64,000 bases of DNA from Chloroflexota bacterium. Lineage in GTDB: Bacteria > Chloroflexota > FW602-bin22 > JACPRP01. The notes beneath the pieces are model-generated. The model saw only the letters and a list, made by a program, of their open reading frames with translations, was not told the DNA's origin and did not search any database. Made by a program: the position numbers and the translations under genes. How positions within the stretch are numbered: the stretch's first letter is position 1; each line of letters starts with the position of its first letter. Shown here one piece after another: positions 25,803 through 34,278 of this stretch. The stretch lies in the NCBI GenBank assembly GCA_016210495.1, contig JACQUC010000185.1:74199-138198 (forward strand), read 5' to 3'.

Positions 25803-26187
25803 CAGCCAAGGCTTCCTCGCCGGCGACACTGGCATCTATCTCCACTCGATGAGCGTCATAGAACGCTAGCCCTTCCTTGATTAGCGTCTCGCTCAATTCA
25901 TATTCGGCGGCGATCTGATCGACCGAGAGTCCCCACCGGCTCGCGGCCATTGCGAGAGTTTGCACACGGATGCCAGTCCCGCGCAATACAGGGGTCGGTT
26001 GCCCGCGCACACCGCGCCGATACATCACGTGCGGAAATGCCGGATCGTCTAGTGAATCGCGCAGACTTCCAACTTTCTCAGCTACAGCCCACAAAATGAA
26101 CTGATTCAGCGAGACCCCTTGATTCGCAGCCAAGTCCTCGGCTTCGTGCTTCAGGCTAGCCGGCAGATTCAACGCATAGCGCGGCAC
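25792..26187 (-). CDS. DUF433 antitoxin with N-terminal CopG-like segment
   Basis: The 131-residue protein ends in a DUF433 domain (TPVLRGTGIRVQTLAMAASR, GLSVDQIAAEYELSETLIKEGLAFYDAH). Its first 45 residues (RYALNLPASLKHEAEDLAANQG, SLNQFILWAVAEKV) look like a ribbon-helix-helix/HicB C-terminal type segment, so two DNA-binding modules may be joined. GTG26187 is chosen for GGAGGA at 7 nt. It pairs with the overlapping DUF5615 gene. Confidence 0.8.
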   Translation of the reverse strand: MPRYALNLPASLKHEAEDLAANQGVSLNQFILWAVAEKVGSLRDSLDDPAFPHVMYRRGVRGQPTPVLRGTGIRVQTLAMAASRWGLSVDQIAAEYELSETLIKEGLAFYDAHRVEIDASVAGEEALADAG

Positions 26188-26228
26188 GGATCCGTCCTCC
26201 TTCTGGTGCAGCAATTTTCGCACTGTGT

Positions 26229-26237
26229 ATTATAGCA
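26229..26237 (-). promoter_or_regulatory. Extended -10 promoter of DUF433/DUF5615 pair
   Basis: On the minus strand TG-C-TATAAT (26237-26229), a perfect extended -10, 41 bp before the start codon. Confidence 0.6.
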
Positions 26238-26535
26238 TATTACCTGTGATGTTATTCGCGATTGGTGCAGGATAGGGCGGAAGCTTCTTGTCCTTTGGAT
26301 ACCGGCCATTAAATGCTGCTTCTAGGCAATGGTCACCGTCCTTGCACCACCGAGGCTGGTTCCCGCCAGAAGTCCTAGTACTATCGTACGATGTACGGCG
26401 GTACGACCATACACCCCTTTTACGTCCCTCGCCAGATACCCCCTGTGAAGTCGCCCCGTTATACTTGGACACGTGATATTCCACAACTGTTAGGAGCGAG
26501 CCGGTTGGCAACGCGAAGTGCGGGAGGACGGCGAG
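26238..26535. other. Intergenic region with candidate divergent promoters
   Basis: No gene is convincing. On the minus strand TTGTGG (26486-26481), 17 bp and TATAAC (26463-26458) form a plausible promoter pointing at the DUF433 pair. On the plus strand TATACT (26460-26465) could serve the PucR-type gene. A TCGTACGA palindrome and nearby GTAC repeats lie around 26380-26410. An open minus-strand frame here encodes a plausible-looking 60-residue tail but has no start signal. Confidence 0.35.
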
Positions 26536-28215
26536 ATGGTGACCCAAAGCACACACGCTTCGACCCTGAAATCCATTAGAGCGGGCGTACCCCCTAGACC
26601 GCCTACTGAAATCATCGAGATTCGGCGCGAGCTGGAGGATTTGGGACGCCACGCCCGAAGCTCTTCGCCGGTGGCAGGCTCTACCGCAGTGCCGGCAACC
26701 CCATGCCTCGAGCCGATGCTGGCAGGGTTCCTGGGCAGGCTCCGCGAGCTGCTGGACAGCCAACCCGTTCATCAAAACGATCTGGAGCCCCTGGCCTTGC
26801 TGGCGTCCAATCTGGCGACCCTCGTCAAGAGCGCCAGGCTCCACGACAGGGAGAGGCAGCGCAGCTATGACTTGGAGAAGCTCGTCCAGGTCGTCTCAGA
26901 CCAGCGCGACAGGCACGAGCGCACCACTGCCACTTACGAGAAACTTATCAGAACGATGCTCTACGGCAACGGTATCGAGGGTGTCACGCGCGCGCTGGCG
27001 AGTATTCTAGAGAACCCCGTCGCCGTCGAGGACAGGTTCTTTCAGTCGATCTCGCATGCGCCCAATCCAACGCTCGGCAAGCCGCTGGAGTCGACTACGC
27101 TGGAATTTGGGGGAACCGCGCCTGCGCTCCTCAGCGATCCGCGCTTCCGCGAGCAACTGCGACTGGTGAATGCCGAAGGCTACCCGGTCACGATTCCACC
27201 TTTTCCCGAATATGGTGCTTGCTGGAGCCGCCTGATGGCCGCGATTACCGTGGGAAAGACCAGGTTCGGCTACCTGTCAGTCTTCGGGAAGAACCGGCCT
27301 GTGACGGCGTTGGATAGGGCGGCCATCGAGCACGCCACGGCGGTATTCGCGCTCGAGCTGCAAAAGGGCAAGACGGCATCGGAGGCTGAAGAGAAGCTGA
27401 AAATGGTGTTCCTGGATGACCTTTTGATGGGGCGTTACGAAGGCGGCGATGCCTTGCAGAGACGCGAGGCCTTCGTCGACTACGGCCTGGCGCGACCGCA
27501 CGCCGTGGTGGTGGTCGAAGTGGATTGCGCCCGCGTCGTGCCCGACGAAAACGATTTCAGCTCGCCGGGGCCAGCGGCGGCGAAGAAGCGGGTGCTGGAA
27601 GCCATCGATGACATCGTCGACGGCATCGCCCCCGGCAGTTGGGTTATGAGCAAGGGCGATGGCGTGATCGTCTTGCTCGACCTCTCCGGCGAAGCGTCCG
27701 GGAAAACCAGATCGTTGACCACTAAGGCCCTGGCGGAGGCGGTCAGAAACGAGATCAAACGACGCTTCCAGGATTTCGCGGTATCGGTCGCCGTTGGCGC
27801 CAAGTGCGAGCGTCCGGAAGACTACAAACGGTCCTACCAAGTTGCCCGAAAGTCGCTTGACATCCTCAAGGCGTTCGATAGGCACGACCGAACGGTCTGT
27901 TTCGAGAGGCTCGGCGTCTATCAATTGCTGTTGCAGATCCAGGATGTCGTCGAGCTAAAGGATTTTGTAGACCGGTTGGTAGGTCCACTTGTAAGTTACG
28001 ACCGGGACCACAACGCCTGTCTCATCGAAACCCTCGAAAGCTACCTTCAGAACGACTGCAATTTACAGAAGACGGCGCGCATCAATTTCCTGCACGCGAA
28101 CACGGTCAAGTATCGGCTGCAGCGCATCGAGGAGCTGGCCAGAGTAGACTTGGACGAAGCGGAAACGCGCCTCGATCTGCACCTGGCGCTGAAGCTGTGG
28201 CATCTGATCAACTGA
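26536..28215 (+). CDS. PucR/CdaR-family transcriptional regulator
   Basis: The 559-residue regulator has an N-terminal helical region (to about 150), a GAF/PucR-like sensory part (about 150-285), a CdaR GGDEF-like domain (about 290-430) and a C-terminal PucR helix-turn-helix (from about 480: LIETLESYLQNDCNLQKTA and NTVKYRLQRIEEL). Such proteins control catabolic or stress genes in response to small molecules. The ATG at 26536 is preceded by GGGAGG at 8 nt; a GTG at 26518 is the alternative. It stands directly upstream of the exopolysaccharide locus on the same strand and is a candidate regulator of it, by position only. Confidence 0.88.
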   Translation: MVTQSTHASTLKSIRAGVPPRPPTEIIEIRRELEDLGRHARSSSPVAGSTAVPATPCLEPMLAGFLGRLRELLDSQPVHQNDLEPLALLASNLATLVKSARLHDRERQRSYDLEKLVQVVSDQRDRHERTTATYEKLIRTMLYGNGIEGVTRALASILENPVAVEDRFFQSISHAPNPTLGKPLESTTLEFGGTAPALLSDPRFREQLRLVNAEGYPVTIPPFPEYGACWSRLMAAITVGKTRFGYLSVFGKNRPVTALDRAAIEHATAVFALELQKGKTASEAEEKLKMVFLDDLLMGRYEGGDALQRREAFVDYGLARPHAVVVVEVDCARVVPDENDFSSPGPAAAKKRVLEAIDDIVDGIAPGSWVMSKGDGVIVLLDLSGEASGKTRSLTTKALAEAVRNEIKRRFQDFAVSVAVGAKCERPEDYKRSYQVARKSLDILKAFDRHDRTVCFERLGVYQLLLQIQDVVELKDFVDRLVGPLVSYDRDHNACLIETLESYLQNDCNLQKTARINFLHANTVKYRLQRIEELARVDLDEAETRLDLHLALKLWHLIN

Positions 28216-28272
28216 CGGCGGCTTGTCGAAACTAAACAAAGGTTCAACACATATTTCTGTCGGCATCGAACA

Positions 28273-28301
28273 TTGTGCGCCCCAATGCACGATGTTATCT
28301 T
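28273..28301 (+). promoter_or_regulatory. Possible promoter of the exopolysaccharide operon
   Basis: TTGTGC (28273-28278), 17 bp and TATCTT (28296-28301) match 4 of 6 positions each. It would start transcription near 28308, just ahead of the structured leader. Confidence 0.4.
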
Positions 28302-28307
28302 AGCTAC

Positions 28308-28502
28308 GGAACAAGGACGGCGTTGCCCAAGCCCTGATACGATCTGTCTGATGGAAGCTGTGATCCGAGGGGAAGGATGTCCGGAGAGCCCGGACATCTC
28401 TGAACTGGTCGCTTGACCCTCGGGGAGTTAGTAGCGAAACCGGCCATCAGTTTGATGGCCGGTTCTTGTTTACTAACTTCCGAAGCAGTCGGGGAGCAGC
28501 TT
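28308..28502 (+). promoter_or_regulatory. Structured leader/attenuator of the exopolysaccharide operon
   Basis: An outer stem CCGAGGG/CCCTCGG (28365-28371/28417-28423) encloses a 9-bp hairpin GATGTCCGG/CCGGACATC (28376-28384/28390-28398). A terminator hairpin (28438-28464) follows. Only 31 nt separate the terminator tail from the first start codon, too short for another promoter, so transcription must read through it. This is the layout of a riboswitch or protein-dependent attenuator. The conserved cores of c-di-GMP-I, c-di-AMP (ydaO), cobalamin and SAM riboswitches are not present. Confidence 0.6.
28438..28471 (+). terminator. Intrinsic terminator within the operon leader
   Basis: A 12-bp perfect stem AACCGGCCATCA (28438-28449)/TGATGGCCGGTT (28453-28464) with a 3-nt loop is followed by CTTGTTT. 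Confidence 0.85.
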
Positions 28503-29339
28503 TTGAGCACGAGAGTCGATATCCTGGGTGTCTTAATCGACAAAGTGAATTTGCGGCAGACCGAGGTGAAAATCGGCAGCTTCGTGTCGAGCGGCAAACC
28601 CCATCAGATCGTAACGGTGAACATGGATTTCATCAGGCGATCGCGCGTCGATCCCAGGTTCAAGGAGTTAATCAACAGCTCCTCCCTAGTGGTACCCGAC
28701 GGCATGCCCGTACTGTGGGCGGCCAAGGCTGTCGGAGACCCTCTGCCGCAGCGCATAACTGGCCTGGACCTTCTGCACATTGGCTGTCGGCTGGCTGAAC
28801 GCGGCGGGCACGGCATTTACTTGCTTGGCGCCGAGCCTGGCGTGGCATGGCAGGCCTCCAAGATTCTTTGCCGGCAGTATCCCGATCTTCGCATCGCCGG
28901 CACCTATTCCCCTCCCTTCGGCGAGTTCTCCGACGAGGAGAACAGGAAGCTGATCGACCTCATCGCTTGTTCAGATGCGAAATACCTGTTCGTGGCTTTC
29001 GGATGCCCGAAGCAAGACTACTGGATCCGGGATCACCTTCTCGATCTGCACGTGCCGGTGTCTGTGGGCGTCGGCGGGATCTTCAACTATATTACGGGGC
29101 AGGTCAAGCGAGCGCCAGGTTGGGTGCAGAGTTTGGGCTTCGAGTGGCTATTCAGAATGGCCCAACAACCTCAACTTGCGAAGAGGTACCTCGTCAACGA
29201 CCTGCCGGTATTCTTGAGGGCGATGAGCTACGGCATCGCCGGCGCTCGGGCGGCAAGGGCCGGTCATGCCCGTGGCGCAAACGGAATTGTCTTGAGCTCG
29301 GCGTCGTTGAGGCGCCTCAGTCCAGGGAGTGATGTTTGA
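28503..29339 (+). CDS. WecG/TagA/CpsF-family glycosyltransferase (GT26)
   Basis: The 278-residue enzyme shows GT26 landmarks: the substrate-binding region QIVTVNMDFIRRSR, VVPDGMPVLWAAK, GIYLLGAEPGV, FVAFGCPKQDYWI and GVGGIFNYITGQVKRAP. Relatives add ManNAc, ManNAcA or glucose to a lipid-linked first sugar. TTG28503 is chosen because GGGGAG lies 6 nt upstream; the longer open frame would run through the terminator hairpin. As first gene of the locus it probably adds the second sugar after the phosphoglycosyl transferase encoded at 29514. Confidence 0.9.
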   Translation: MSTRVDILGVLIDKVNLRQTEVKIGSFVSSGKPHQIVTVNMDFIRRSRVDPRFKELINSSSLVVPDGMPVLWAAKAVGDPLPQRITGLDLLHIGCRLAERGGHGIYLLGAEPGVAWQASKILCRQYPDLRIAGTYSPPFGEFSDEENRKLIDLIACSDAKYLFVAFGCPKQDYWIRDHLLDLHVPVSVGVGGIFNYITGQVKRAPGWVQSLGFEWLFRMAQQPQLAKRYLVNDLPVFLRAMSYGIAGARAARAGHARGANGIVLSSASLRRLSPGSDV

Positions 29340-29523
29340 TATGTTCGATGAGCCATTTTGGGACGTGCCGGAGCACGGCACGTGGGGCTACAGGTTGCTG
29401 GATTCCTTGCTGTTCTTGCTAATGAGCATTTTCTGGTGGGTGTACTGGTACACCGGCATTCTGCTGCTTATGCTGCGCCCGAACACGTTGACGGCAGGAT
29501 CGGAGGCGGAAGAATGGCTTTGA
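29332..29523 (+). CDS. Small membrane protein in exopolysaccharide operon
   Basis: A 63-residue protein, MFDMFDEPFWDVPEHGTW at the start, has one or two hydrophobic helices (LLDSLLFLLMSIFWWVYWYT and GILLLMLRP) and a short acidic tail. No family is recognised. It overlaps the wecG-type stop by 8 bp and the next gene by 10 bp, so it sits inside a tightly packed operon and is likely translated. ATG29341 is an alternative start. Confidence 0.6.
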   Translation: MFDMFDEPFWDVPEHGTWGYRLLDSLLFLLMSIFWWVYWYTGILLLMLRPNTLTAGSEAEEWL

Positions 29524-30191
29524 ATCAAATCCGTTGGGAGCGGATGGAACCCGCAGTTTCGGTAAGCTACGCGTCATCGGGTTTGTCCGGCTGGCACGAG
29601 GCTTTGAAGAGGCTCTTCGACGTCTGCACAGCCGTCCTGGCCATTTGCGTGCTAATGCCGTTGCTCGTCGTCGTCGCCCTGGCCATCAAGCGCGACTCTC
29701 CCGGGCCGGTGATCTACCGGCAAACCAGAGTTGGCAGAGGTGGCCGGCTGTTTCAGATCTACAAGTTCCGCTCCATGCGCCAGGACGCGGACGTGCTGCT
29801 GCCGAAGCTGATGCAGTACAATGAAGCTCCTGCCCCGCTGTTCAAGATGCGCCGTGACCCTCGGGTGACGCGGCTGGGCGGTTTTCTGCGGCGAACCAGT
29901 ATCGACGAGTTGCCGCAGCTTCTCAACGTCATCGAGGGCAGCATGAGCCTGGTAGGACCCCGTCCGCCCTTGCCGTCCGAGGTCGAAAGGTACGAGGCCT
30001 GGCAGCTACGCAGGCTGGAGGCCACGCCCGGCATCACGGGGCTGTGGCAAGTCAGCGGCCGGTCCAACCTGGCGTTTTCGGAAATGGTGTCATTGGACCT
30101 GTTTTATGTCGACAACAGGTCGCTGGGACTCGATGTGATGGTGCTGCTGCGCACGATTCCGACCGTACTGCGGGGCCGCGGAGCACATTGA
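29514..30191 (+). CDS. Phosphoglycosyl transferase, WcaJ/PglC-type bacterial sugar transferase
   Basis: This 225-residue monotopic enzyme starts glycan assembly by moving a sugar-1-phosphate from a nucleotide sugar to undecaprenyl phosphate. After a membrane helix (KRLFDVCTAVLAICVLMPLL) come IYRQTRVGRGGRLFQIYKFRSM, RRTSIDELPQLLNVIEGSMS, LVGPRPPLPSE and PGITGLWQVSGRS, all hallmarks of PF02397. It is the short form without the N-terminal multi-helix domain. ATG29514 follows GGAGG at good distance; its frame overlaps the preceding small gene. Confidence 0.94.
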   Translation: MALNQIRWERMEPAVSVSYASSGLSGWHEALKRLFDVCTAVLAICVLMPLLVVVALAIKRDSPGPVIYRQTRVGRGGRLFQIYKFRSMRQDADVLLPKLMQYNEAPAPLFKMRRDPRVTRLGGFLRRTSIDELPQLLNVIEGSMSLVGPRPPLPSEVERYEAWQLRRLEATPGITGLWQVSGRSNLAFSEMVSLDLFYVDNRSLGLDVMVLLRTIPTVLRGRGAH

Positions 30192-31328
30192 ATGTATCGA
30201 TACGTCGACGCGGTTTTCTCCCATAAGCTCCTAATCCTTCTCCCACTCATAGTAATCGTGCCGCTGAGTGTACTCGGCAGCATCTTCTTGAGCAAGACCT
30301 ACGAGGTAAGCGCGACGATCTGGATCGATTCCTCACCACTGCTCAGTTTCGCGGATGGCGCCAGGAATTACAAGCAGGCCAACGAGGTCGAGGCCGACGC
30401 GATCAACGAGTGGCTGGGGACCAAGTCCTTTGTAAGGGAGCTCATCCAGAAGACGGGAATACAGGAAGAGATAGACTTGGGCACCTGGCCGAGAGCTTCC
30501 AGGCTCGAAGAAGAAACGGGTCGGATGCCGGTAGTGGGGTCGATCGTTGGGCTGTTTAGTGCCAGGCGCTCGAATGAGCCGGCCATAATCTTCGATCTGG
30601 CCGTGGATCGCGTCAGGAAGTCGCTCAAGGCCGAGCCCACGGGTGCCCACACTTTGAAGGTCGCGTACGCGGGCGATGATCCAGAGCTGGGGACCAAACT
30701 GGTAGCTAGCACAATTGAGCTTTACAACGAAAGGAGCACGGCGCGGAAAACCGAGCTGGCAAAGGTGGCCATTGACTTCTACCAGGGCCAACTGAGACAG
30801 CACGAGCGAAGCGTCGAGGCCTCCGCGACGGCTCTGCGGCGCTTCAAAGAGACGCATCCGCTGGCGCTGAGCGGTGTCAGACCTCCAGCGGAGGAGCAAG
30901 ACCTAGCGCAGATCGAGCGGCAATACTCGCTCGATCGCATGGTTTACGATACGGTGCTGGACCGTCTCGAGCAGGCTCGCCTCTCCGCCGCCGCCGACAT
31001 ACAGAAGTCACAGAGCACTTTCAGAATAGCCGACTCGCCGGAGGCGCCTTCCGCCAGCAAAATGGACCGAAAGAAGATAATCCTTTACACGGTGGTCGGG
31101 TTGTTCGTCGGGCTGATCGTAGGGCTGGGGACGGTAATTGCGACGACCTGGGCGAGCGCCACGGTAGTGAGCGGCGACGACCTGCGCAATACCGGGAGCG
31201 TGCCTGTCCTGGCGACCATACCGCGCCTGGACGCGCGGGAGACCCAGGCGTTCAGAGAGACAGGCAAAGAGTATCCTGTCCAGACCCTGTTAGCGGATCT
31301 GGTCTCCGGCAACTTCGAGGTAGCTTAG
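30192..31328 (+). CDS. Wzz/GumC-type polysaccharide co-polymerase
   Basis: The 378-residue protein has the co-polymerase layout: an N-terminal transmembrane helix (about 10-35), a large extracytoplasmic part with coiled coil (about 200-270; SVEASATALRRFKETHPL) and a second helix near 292-315 (ILYTVVGLFVGLIVGLG), followed by a short cytoplasmic tail. It should set chain length with the ATPase encoded next. The ATG directly follows the stop of the sugar transferase gene. The split into separate membrane and kinase-like chains is the Gram-positive/Chloroflexota arrangement. Confidence 0.87.
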   Translation: MYRYVDAVFSHKLLILLPLIVIVPLSVLGSIFLSKTYEVSATIWIDSSPLLSFADGARNYKQANEVEADAINEWLGTKSFVRELIQKTGIQEEIDLGTWPRASRLEEETGRMPVVGSIVGLFSARRSNEPAIIFDLAVDRVRKSLKAEPTGAHTLKVAYAGDDPELGTKLVASTIELYNERSTARKTELAKVAIDFYQGQLRQHERSVEASATALRRFKETHPLALSGVRPPAEEQDLAQIERQYSLDRMVYDTVLDRLEQARLSAAADIQKSQSTFRIADSPEAPSASKMDRKKIILYTVVGLFVGLIVGLGTVIATTWASATVVSGDDLRNTGSVPVLATIPRLDARETQAFRETGKEYPVQTLLADLVSGNFEVA

Positions 31329-31352
31329 CGATGTTCTGGGGGAGGAACTGAT

Positions 31353-32096
31353 ATGGTAACCACGGCGTCCGCACTCCAGGTAGGTGCACTGGCCGGTTAT
31401 GGCACTGCGGCAACGACTGCCGCCACCAGCCCATCGGCATTGGCTTTGCCCGCCGGTTGGGAGGAGATGTGGCGGCAGGTCTACACACCTCTTCTTTTTC
31501 ATTCTCAGCCGGAGCAAACCAAGCTGCTTGCCGTTGCCAGTGCGCTGGACGGAGAGGGCAAGACGACGACGGCGCTGGGTCTGGCATTGACGATCGCCGC
31601 CGATTTGGACGTGAACGTGCTACTGCTGGACTGCAATCTAATAAACCCGAGTCTGAGCGAGTCGGTCGGCGCCGAAGAAGCGCCCGGTGTGGCCGATTGG
31701 CTCAGGCTAAACGGCCACGCTCCGGGGCACACGGCCCTGGAGTATGTCACGCGCCGAACCGCCCTCAGGAATCTTTCGGTCGTACCGTGTGGGCGACGCG
31801 TATCGAATCCCTCAAAGCTCATTCGCTCGGCATCTACCGCTGACTTGCTGCAGACAGTGCGCAGCAAGTTCGATATCGCCATTATGGATACGCCATCGCT
31901 CCTATCCTCCAGCGATGCCAGGGTTCTGGTCTCTTGCGCCGACGCCGCGTTGCTGGTGGTGCGCGCCGGGGTTTCCACCACACATTCCGTGGCAAAAGCG
32001 CTGAGCATGATGGAGGGGGTTGCCAACCGGGCCATAGTGGTCAACGATTTCAGCACTTGCATACCAAAATCATTGCAGCAATTCTTCGTGAGCTAA
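31353..32096 (+). CDS. CpsD/CapB-like tyrosine-kinase-family ATPase, partner of Wzz
   Basis: The 247-residue P-loop ATPase has Walker A SALDGEGKTTT (about 63-73), a Walker A' site LLLDCNLINPS (about 91-100) and Walker B IAIMDTPSLLSSSDA. In BY-kinases the A' motif normally reads D-x-D-x-R-x-P; here the second Asp and the Arg are replaced. The C-terminus has no tyrosine cluster. It may therefore act as an ATPase switch for the co-polymerase rather than as a self-phosphorylating kinase. Confidence 0.85.
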   Translation: MVTTASALQVGALAGYGTAATTAATSPSALALPAGWEEMWRQVYTPLLFHSQPEQTKLLAVASALDGEGKTTTALGLALTIAADLDVNVLLLDCNLINPSLSESVGAEEAPGVADWLRLNGHAPGHTALEYVTRRTALRNLSVVPCGRRVSNPSKLIRSASTADLLQTVRSKFDIAIMDTPSLLSSSDARVLVSCADAALLVVRAGVSTTHSVAKALSMMEGVANRAIVVNDFSTCIPKSLQQFFVS

Positions 32097-32122
32097 GGCG
32101 CAGTTGTTATGGAGAAGGTGGG

Positions 32123-33586
32123 TTGAGAAGTTCCCACACCGTCATAGCCAACGTCATAATACTGTTCTTCAGGCAGCTCGCCACCTGGGGCCTGAGCACA
32201 GCCATCATCGTGCTCTTGCCGCGTTACCTGGGCGACGAGGGATTGGGGCAGCTAACTTTTGCCACATCTTTCAACAGCCTGTTTGCTTCGCTCGTATTGC
32301 TCGGCGTCCCCACCTACCTGGTCAAAGAGATCGCTCGCGACAGGGCGAAGCTGGGCAGCCACTTCTTCAACGCGCTGGCAATGCGTGTGCCCCTATCCGC
32401 CGTGGCATTTATGATCGTGTTCGTCTCGATTAACCTTATGGGTTACTCGACACAAACCAAATCCGTTATCTATGTTGCCTGCCTGACGATGGCAGTTTTC
32501 TGTCTCAACAACACGGCTTCGTCCATCCTCCAGGGCATAGAGAAAATGGGATGGCTGTCCTTTGCGGAGGTTGCGGCGACCCTGGTCTCGACGGTGGCTG
32601 GCGTGCTCGTTCTAGTCGGTGGGCACGGCGTCGTGACGTACGCGCTCGTCGTGCTTCTCGGCGCCAGCGTGAACCTGTCGATCAACCTGGCGTACTTTAT
32701 CATTCGGTTTAAGATCAAGCCGCAAATCGACTTCGGGGTCTGGCGAACGCTGGTGCTGGGAGGTCTGCCGTTCCTGTTGACGAGCGTGCTTTCTACGGTT
32801 TACCAGAGCACCGACGCCACGATGTTGAGGTTCGCTACCTCGGAGGCAATCGTAGGGTGGTACGGCGCCGCTCTACAATTACTGGGCAGTCTCAACTTCA
32901 TCCCAATGCTGGTGGCCACGGCTGTTCTTCCAGCTCTGTCGCGGCTGCACGCCTCCGGCCCCGCCGGCATGGCAGTGGCCGCGCGCAAGAGCCTGGCGAT
33001 GATAGCGGCAATTTCGTTGCCGATGGCCGTCGGAACGGTGCTGGTCTCGGACAAGATCATCGCGTTCCTGGGTTTCCCCGAGCCTTTCCACAACTCGGCG
33101 CCGTTGCTTGCCATCCTGTCTACGGCGCTTCCGCTCACAGGAATGCTCATAATAGCGAGCACCGTGGTGATTGCCGCGGACAAGCAACGACAGTGGGCGA
33201 TTTTGACAGCGGTCGGCGTGGGTTTGAACATAGTCTTGAACCTTGTTGGCATTCCGGTCGCCCAGGGTCTTTTTGGCAACGCGGCCATAGGCACCGCTGG
33301 AGCAACGGTCGCCGCCGAGACCGTGGTGCTGGTTCTGGCCCTACGCCTCCTACCCAAGGGCATACTGGACGAATCGGTTTTCAGGGTGTTCGCAAAGTCC
33401 TCGGCGGGGTCGGCCGTTATGGGGCTCATCGTTTGGTGGGCTCGTGGCCTCGACCTGGTTATGATCGTGGCCATCGGCGTTCTCGTCTACGGCATTTTCT
33501 CCATAGTGACCCGATTGGTCGAGGGCGAGGATTTGATGATACTCAGGGATGTAGTGCTCAGACGCAGGTTAGCGATCGCTCAGTAG
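32123..33586 (+). CDS. Wzx-type polysaccharide flippase
   Basis: About 487 residues with some 14 transmembrane segments resemble the MOP/MATE-type O-antigen flippases (FFRQLATWGLSTAIIVLLPRYLGDEGLG at the start). It would move the undecaprenyl-linked repeat unit across the membrane. TTG32123 is preferred, with GGAGAAGGTGG upstream; the open frame extends further back but would overlap the ATPase gene. Its presence with Wzz and a Wzy-like protein marks a Wzx/Wzy-dependent pathway. Confidence 0.9.
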   Translation: MRSSHTVIANVIILFFRQLATWGLSTAIIVLLPRYLGDEGLGQLTFATSFNSLFASLVLLGVPTYLVKEIARDRAKLGSHFFNALAMRVPLSAVAFMIVFVSINLMGYSTQTKSVIYVACLTMAVFCLNNTASSILQGIEKMGWLSFAEVAATLVSTVAGVLVLVGGHGVVTYALVVLLGASVNLSINLAYFIIRFKIKPQIDFGVWRTLVLGGLPFLLTSVLSTVYQSTDATMLRFATSEAIVGWYGAALQLLGSLNFIPMLVATAVLPALSRLHASGPAGMAVAARKSLAMIAAISLPMAVGTVLVSDKIIAFLGFPEPFHNSAPLLAILSTALPLTGMLIIASTVVIAADKQRQWAILTAVGVGLNIVLNLVGIPVAQGLFGNAAIGTAGATVAAETVVLVLALRLLPKGILDESVFRVFAKSSAGSAVMGLIVWWARGLDLVMIVAIGVLVYGIFSIVTRLVEGEDLMILRDVVLRRRLAIAQ

Positions 33587-33608
33587 CACGGGACGGAGAG
33601 GAAGTCAG

Positions 33609-34247
33609 ATGGAGAAAACGCACGCGATGTACCGGGCCGCAAGGGTGGCGACGATTCTGACGCCACCTTTGCACGGCGTGCTCGGCGTGCTGAGCAGTGG
33701 AATCAAGCTAAACAAGGTGTCTCAAGTAGCTCCGTGGCTGCTGGCACAGCTCTACCTGCGCCAATGCGATTCCATCGGCAAACACGTTCGCACTTTCGGG
33801 AAACCCGTCATCGACAACGCGGGCACTATGATTCTCGGCGACAAGGTACGAGTGGTCTCGATCATTACTCCGTCCGAGCTGATCACTTTTCCCGGCGGCA
33901 GATTGGAAATCGGCGCCTCAGTTTTCATCAACCGGGGCACCACGATCTCCGCGTACGAGCTAGTGCGAATCGGCGACAACTGCCAGATCGGCACACACTG
34001 CGTGATTATGGACAGTGACCTGCACTCGATTGAGGACCATCTGGAGAGGCCTCAGGCAAAACCCGTGATCATCGAGGACAACGTCTGGCTGGGGACGCGC
34101 GTGATCGTGCTAAAGGGCGTTACTATCGGGCGGGGCTCGGCCGTGGGCGCTGGCAGTGTCGTGACTAAGAGTATTCCGCCCTGGTCGGTTGCGGCGGGTG
34201 TGCCAGCGAAAGTAGTGAAACGGTTGAGCTCGGGTGACAGAGCGTGA
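33609..34247 (+). CDS. Left-handed beta-helix acyltransferase
   Basis: The 212-residue protein has hexapeptide repeats from about residue 75 (VIDNAGTMILGDKVRV, LEIGASVFINRGTTI, VRIGDNCQIGTHCVI) and the typical end VIIEDNVWLGTRVIVLKGVTIG, GAGSVVTKSIPPWSVAAGVPAKVVK. The catalytic His is probably in SDLHSIE. It most likely O- or N-acetylates a sugar of the repeat unit. The start has GGAGAGGAAG upstream. Confidence 0.88.
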   Translation: MEKTHAMYRAARVATILTPPLHGVLGVLSSGIKLNKVSQVAPWLLAQLYLRQCDSIGKHVRTFGKPVIDNAGTMILGDKVRVVSIITPSELITFPGGRLEIGASVFINRGTTISAYELVRIGDNCQIGTHCVIMDSDLHSIEDHLERPQAKPVIIEDNVWLGTRVIVLKGVTIGRGSAVGAGSVVTKSIPPWSVAAGVPAKVVKRLSSGDRA

Positions 34248-34278
34248 GGCGGTAAGGGGTAGGTCGAGGGCAGGTGAA

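Noticed and set aside
26230..26844. Minus-strand open frame of about 204 codons
   Set aside because: It is antisense to the 5' part of the PucR-type gene and has no start signal.
28308..28471. c-di-GMP-I, ydaO, cobalamin or SAM riboswitch
   Set aside because: I looked for their conserved core strings and pairing and found none; kept as an unassigned leader.
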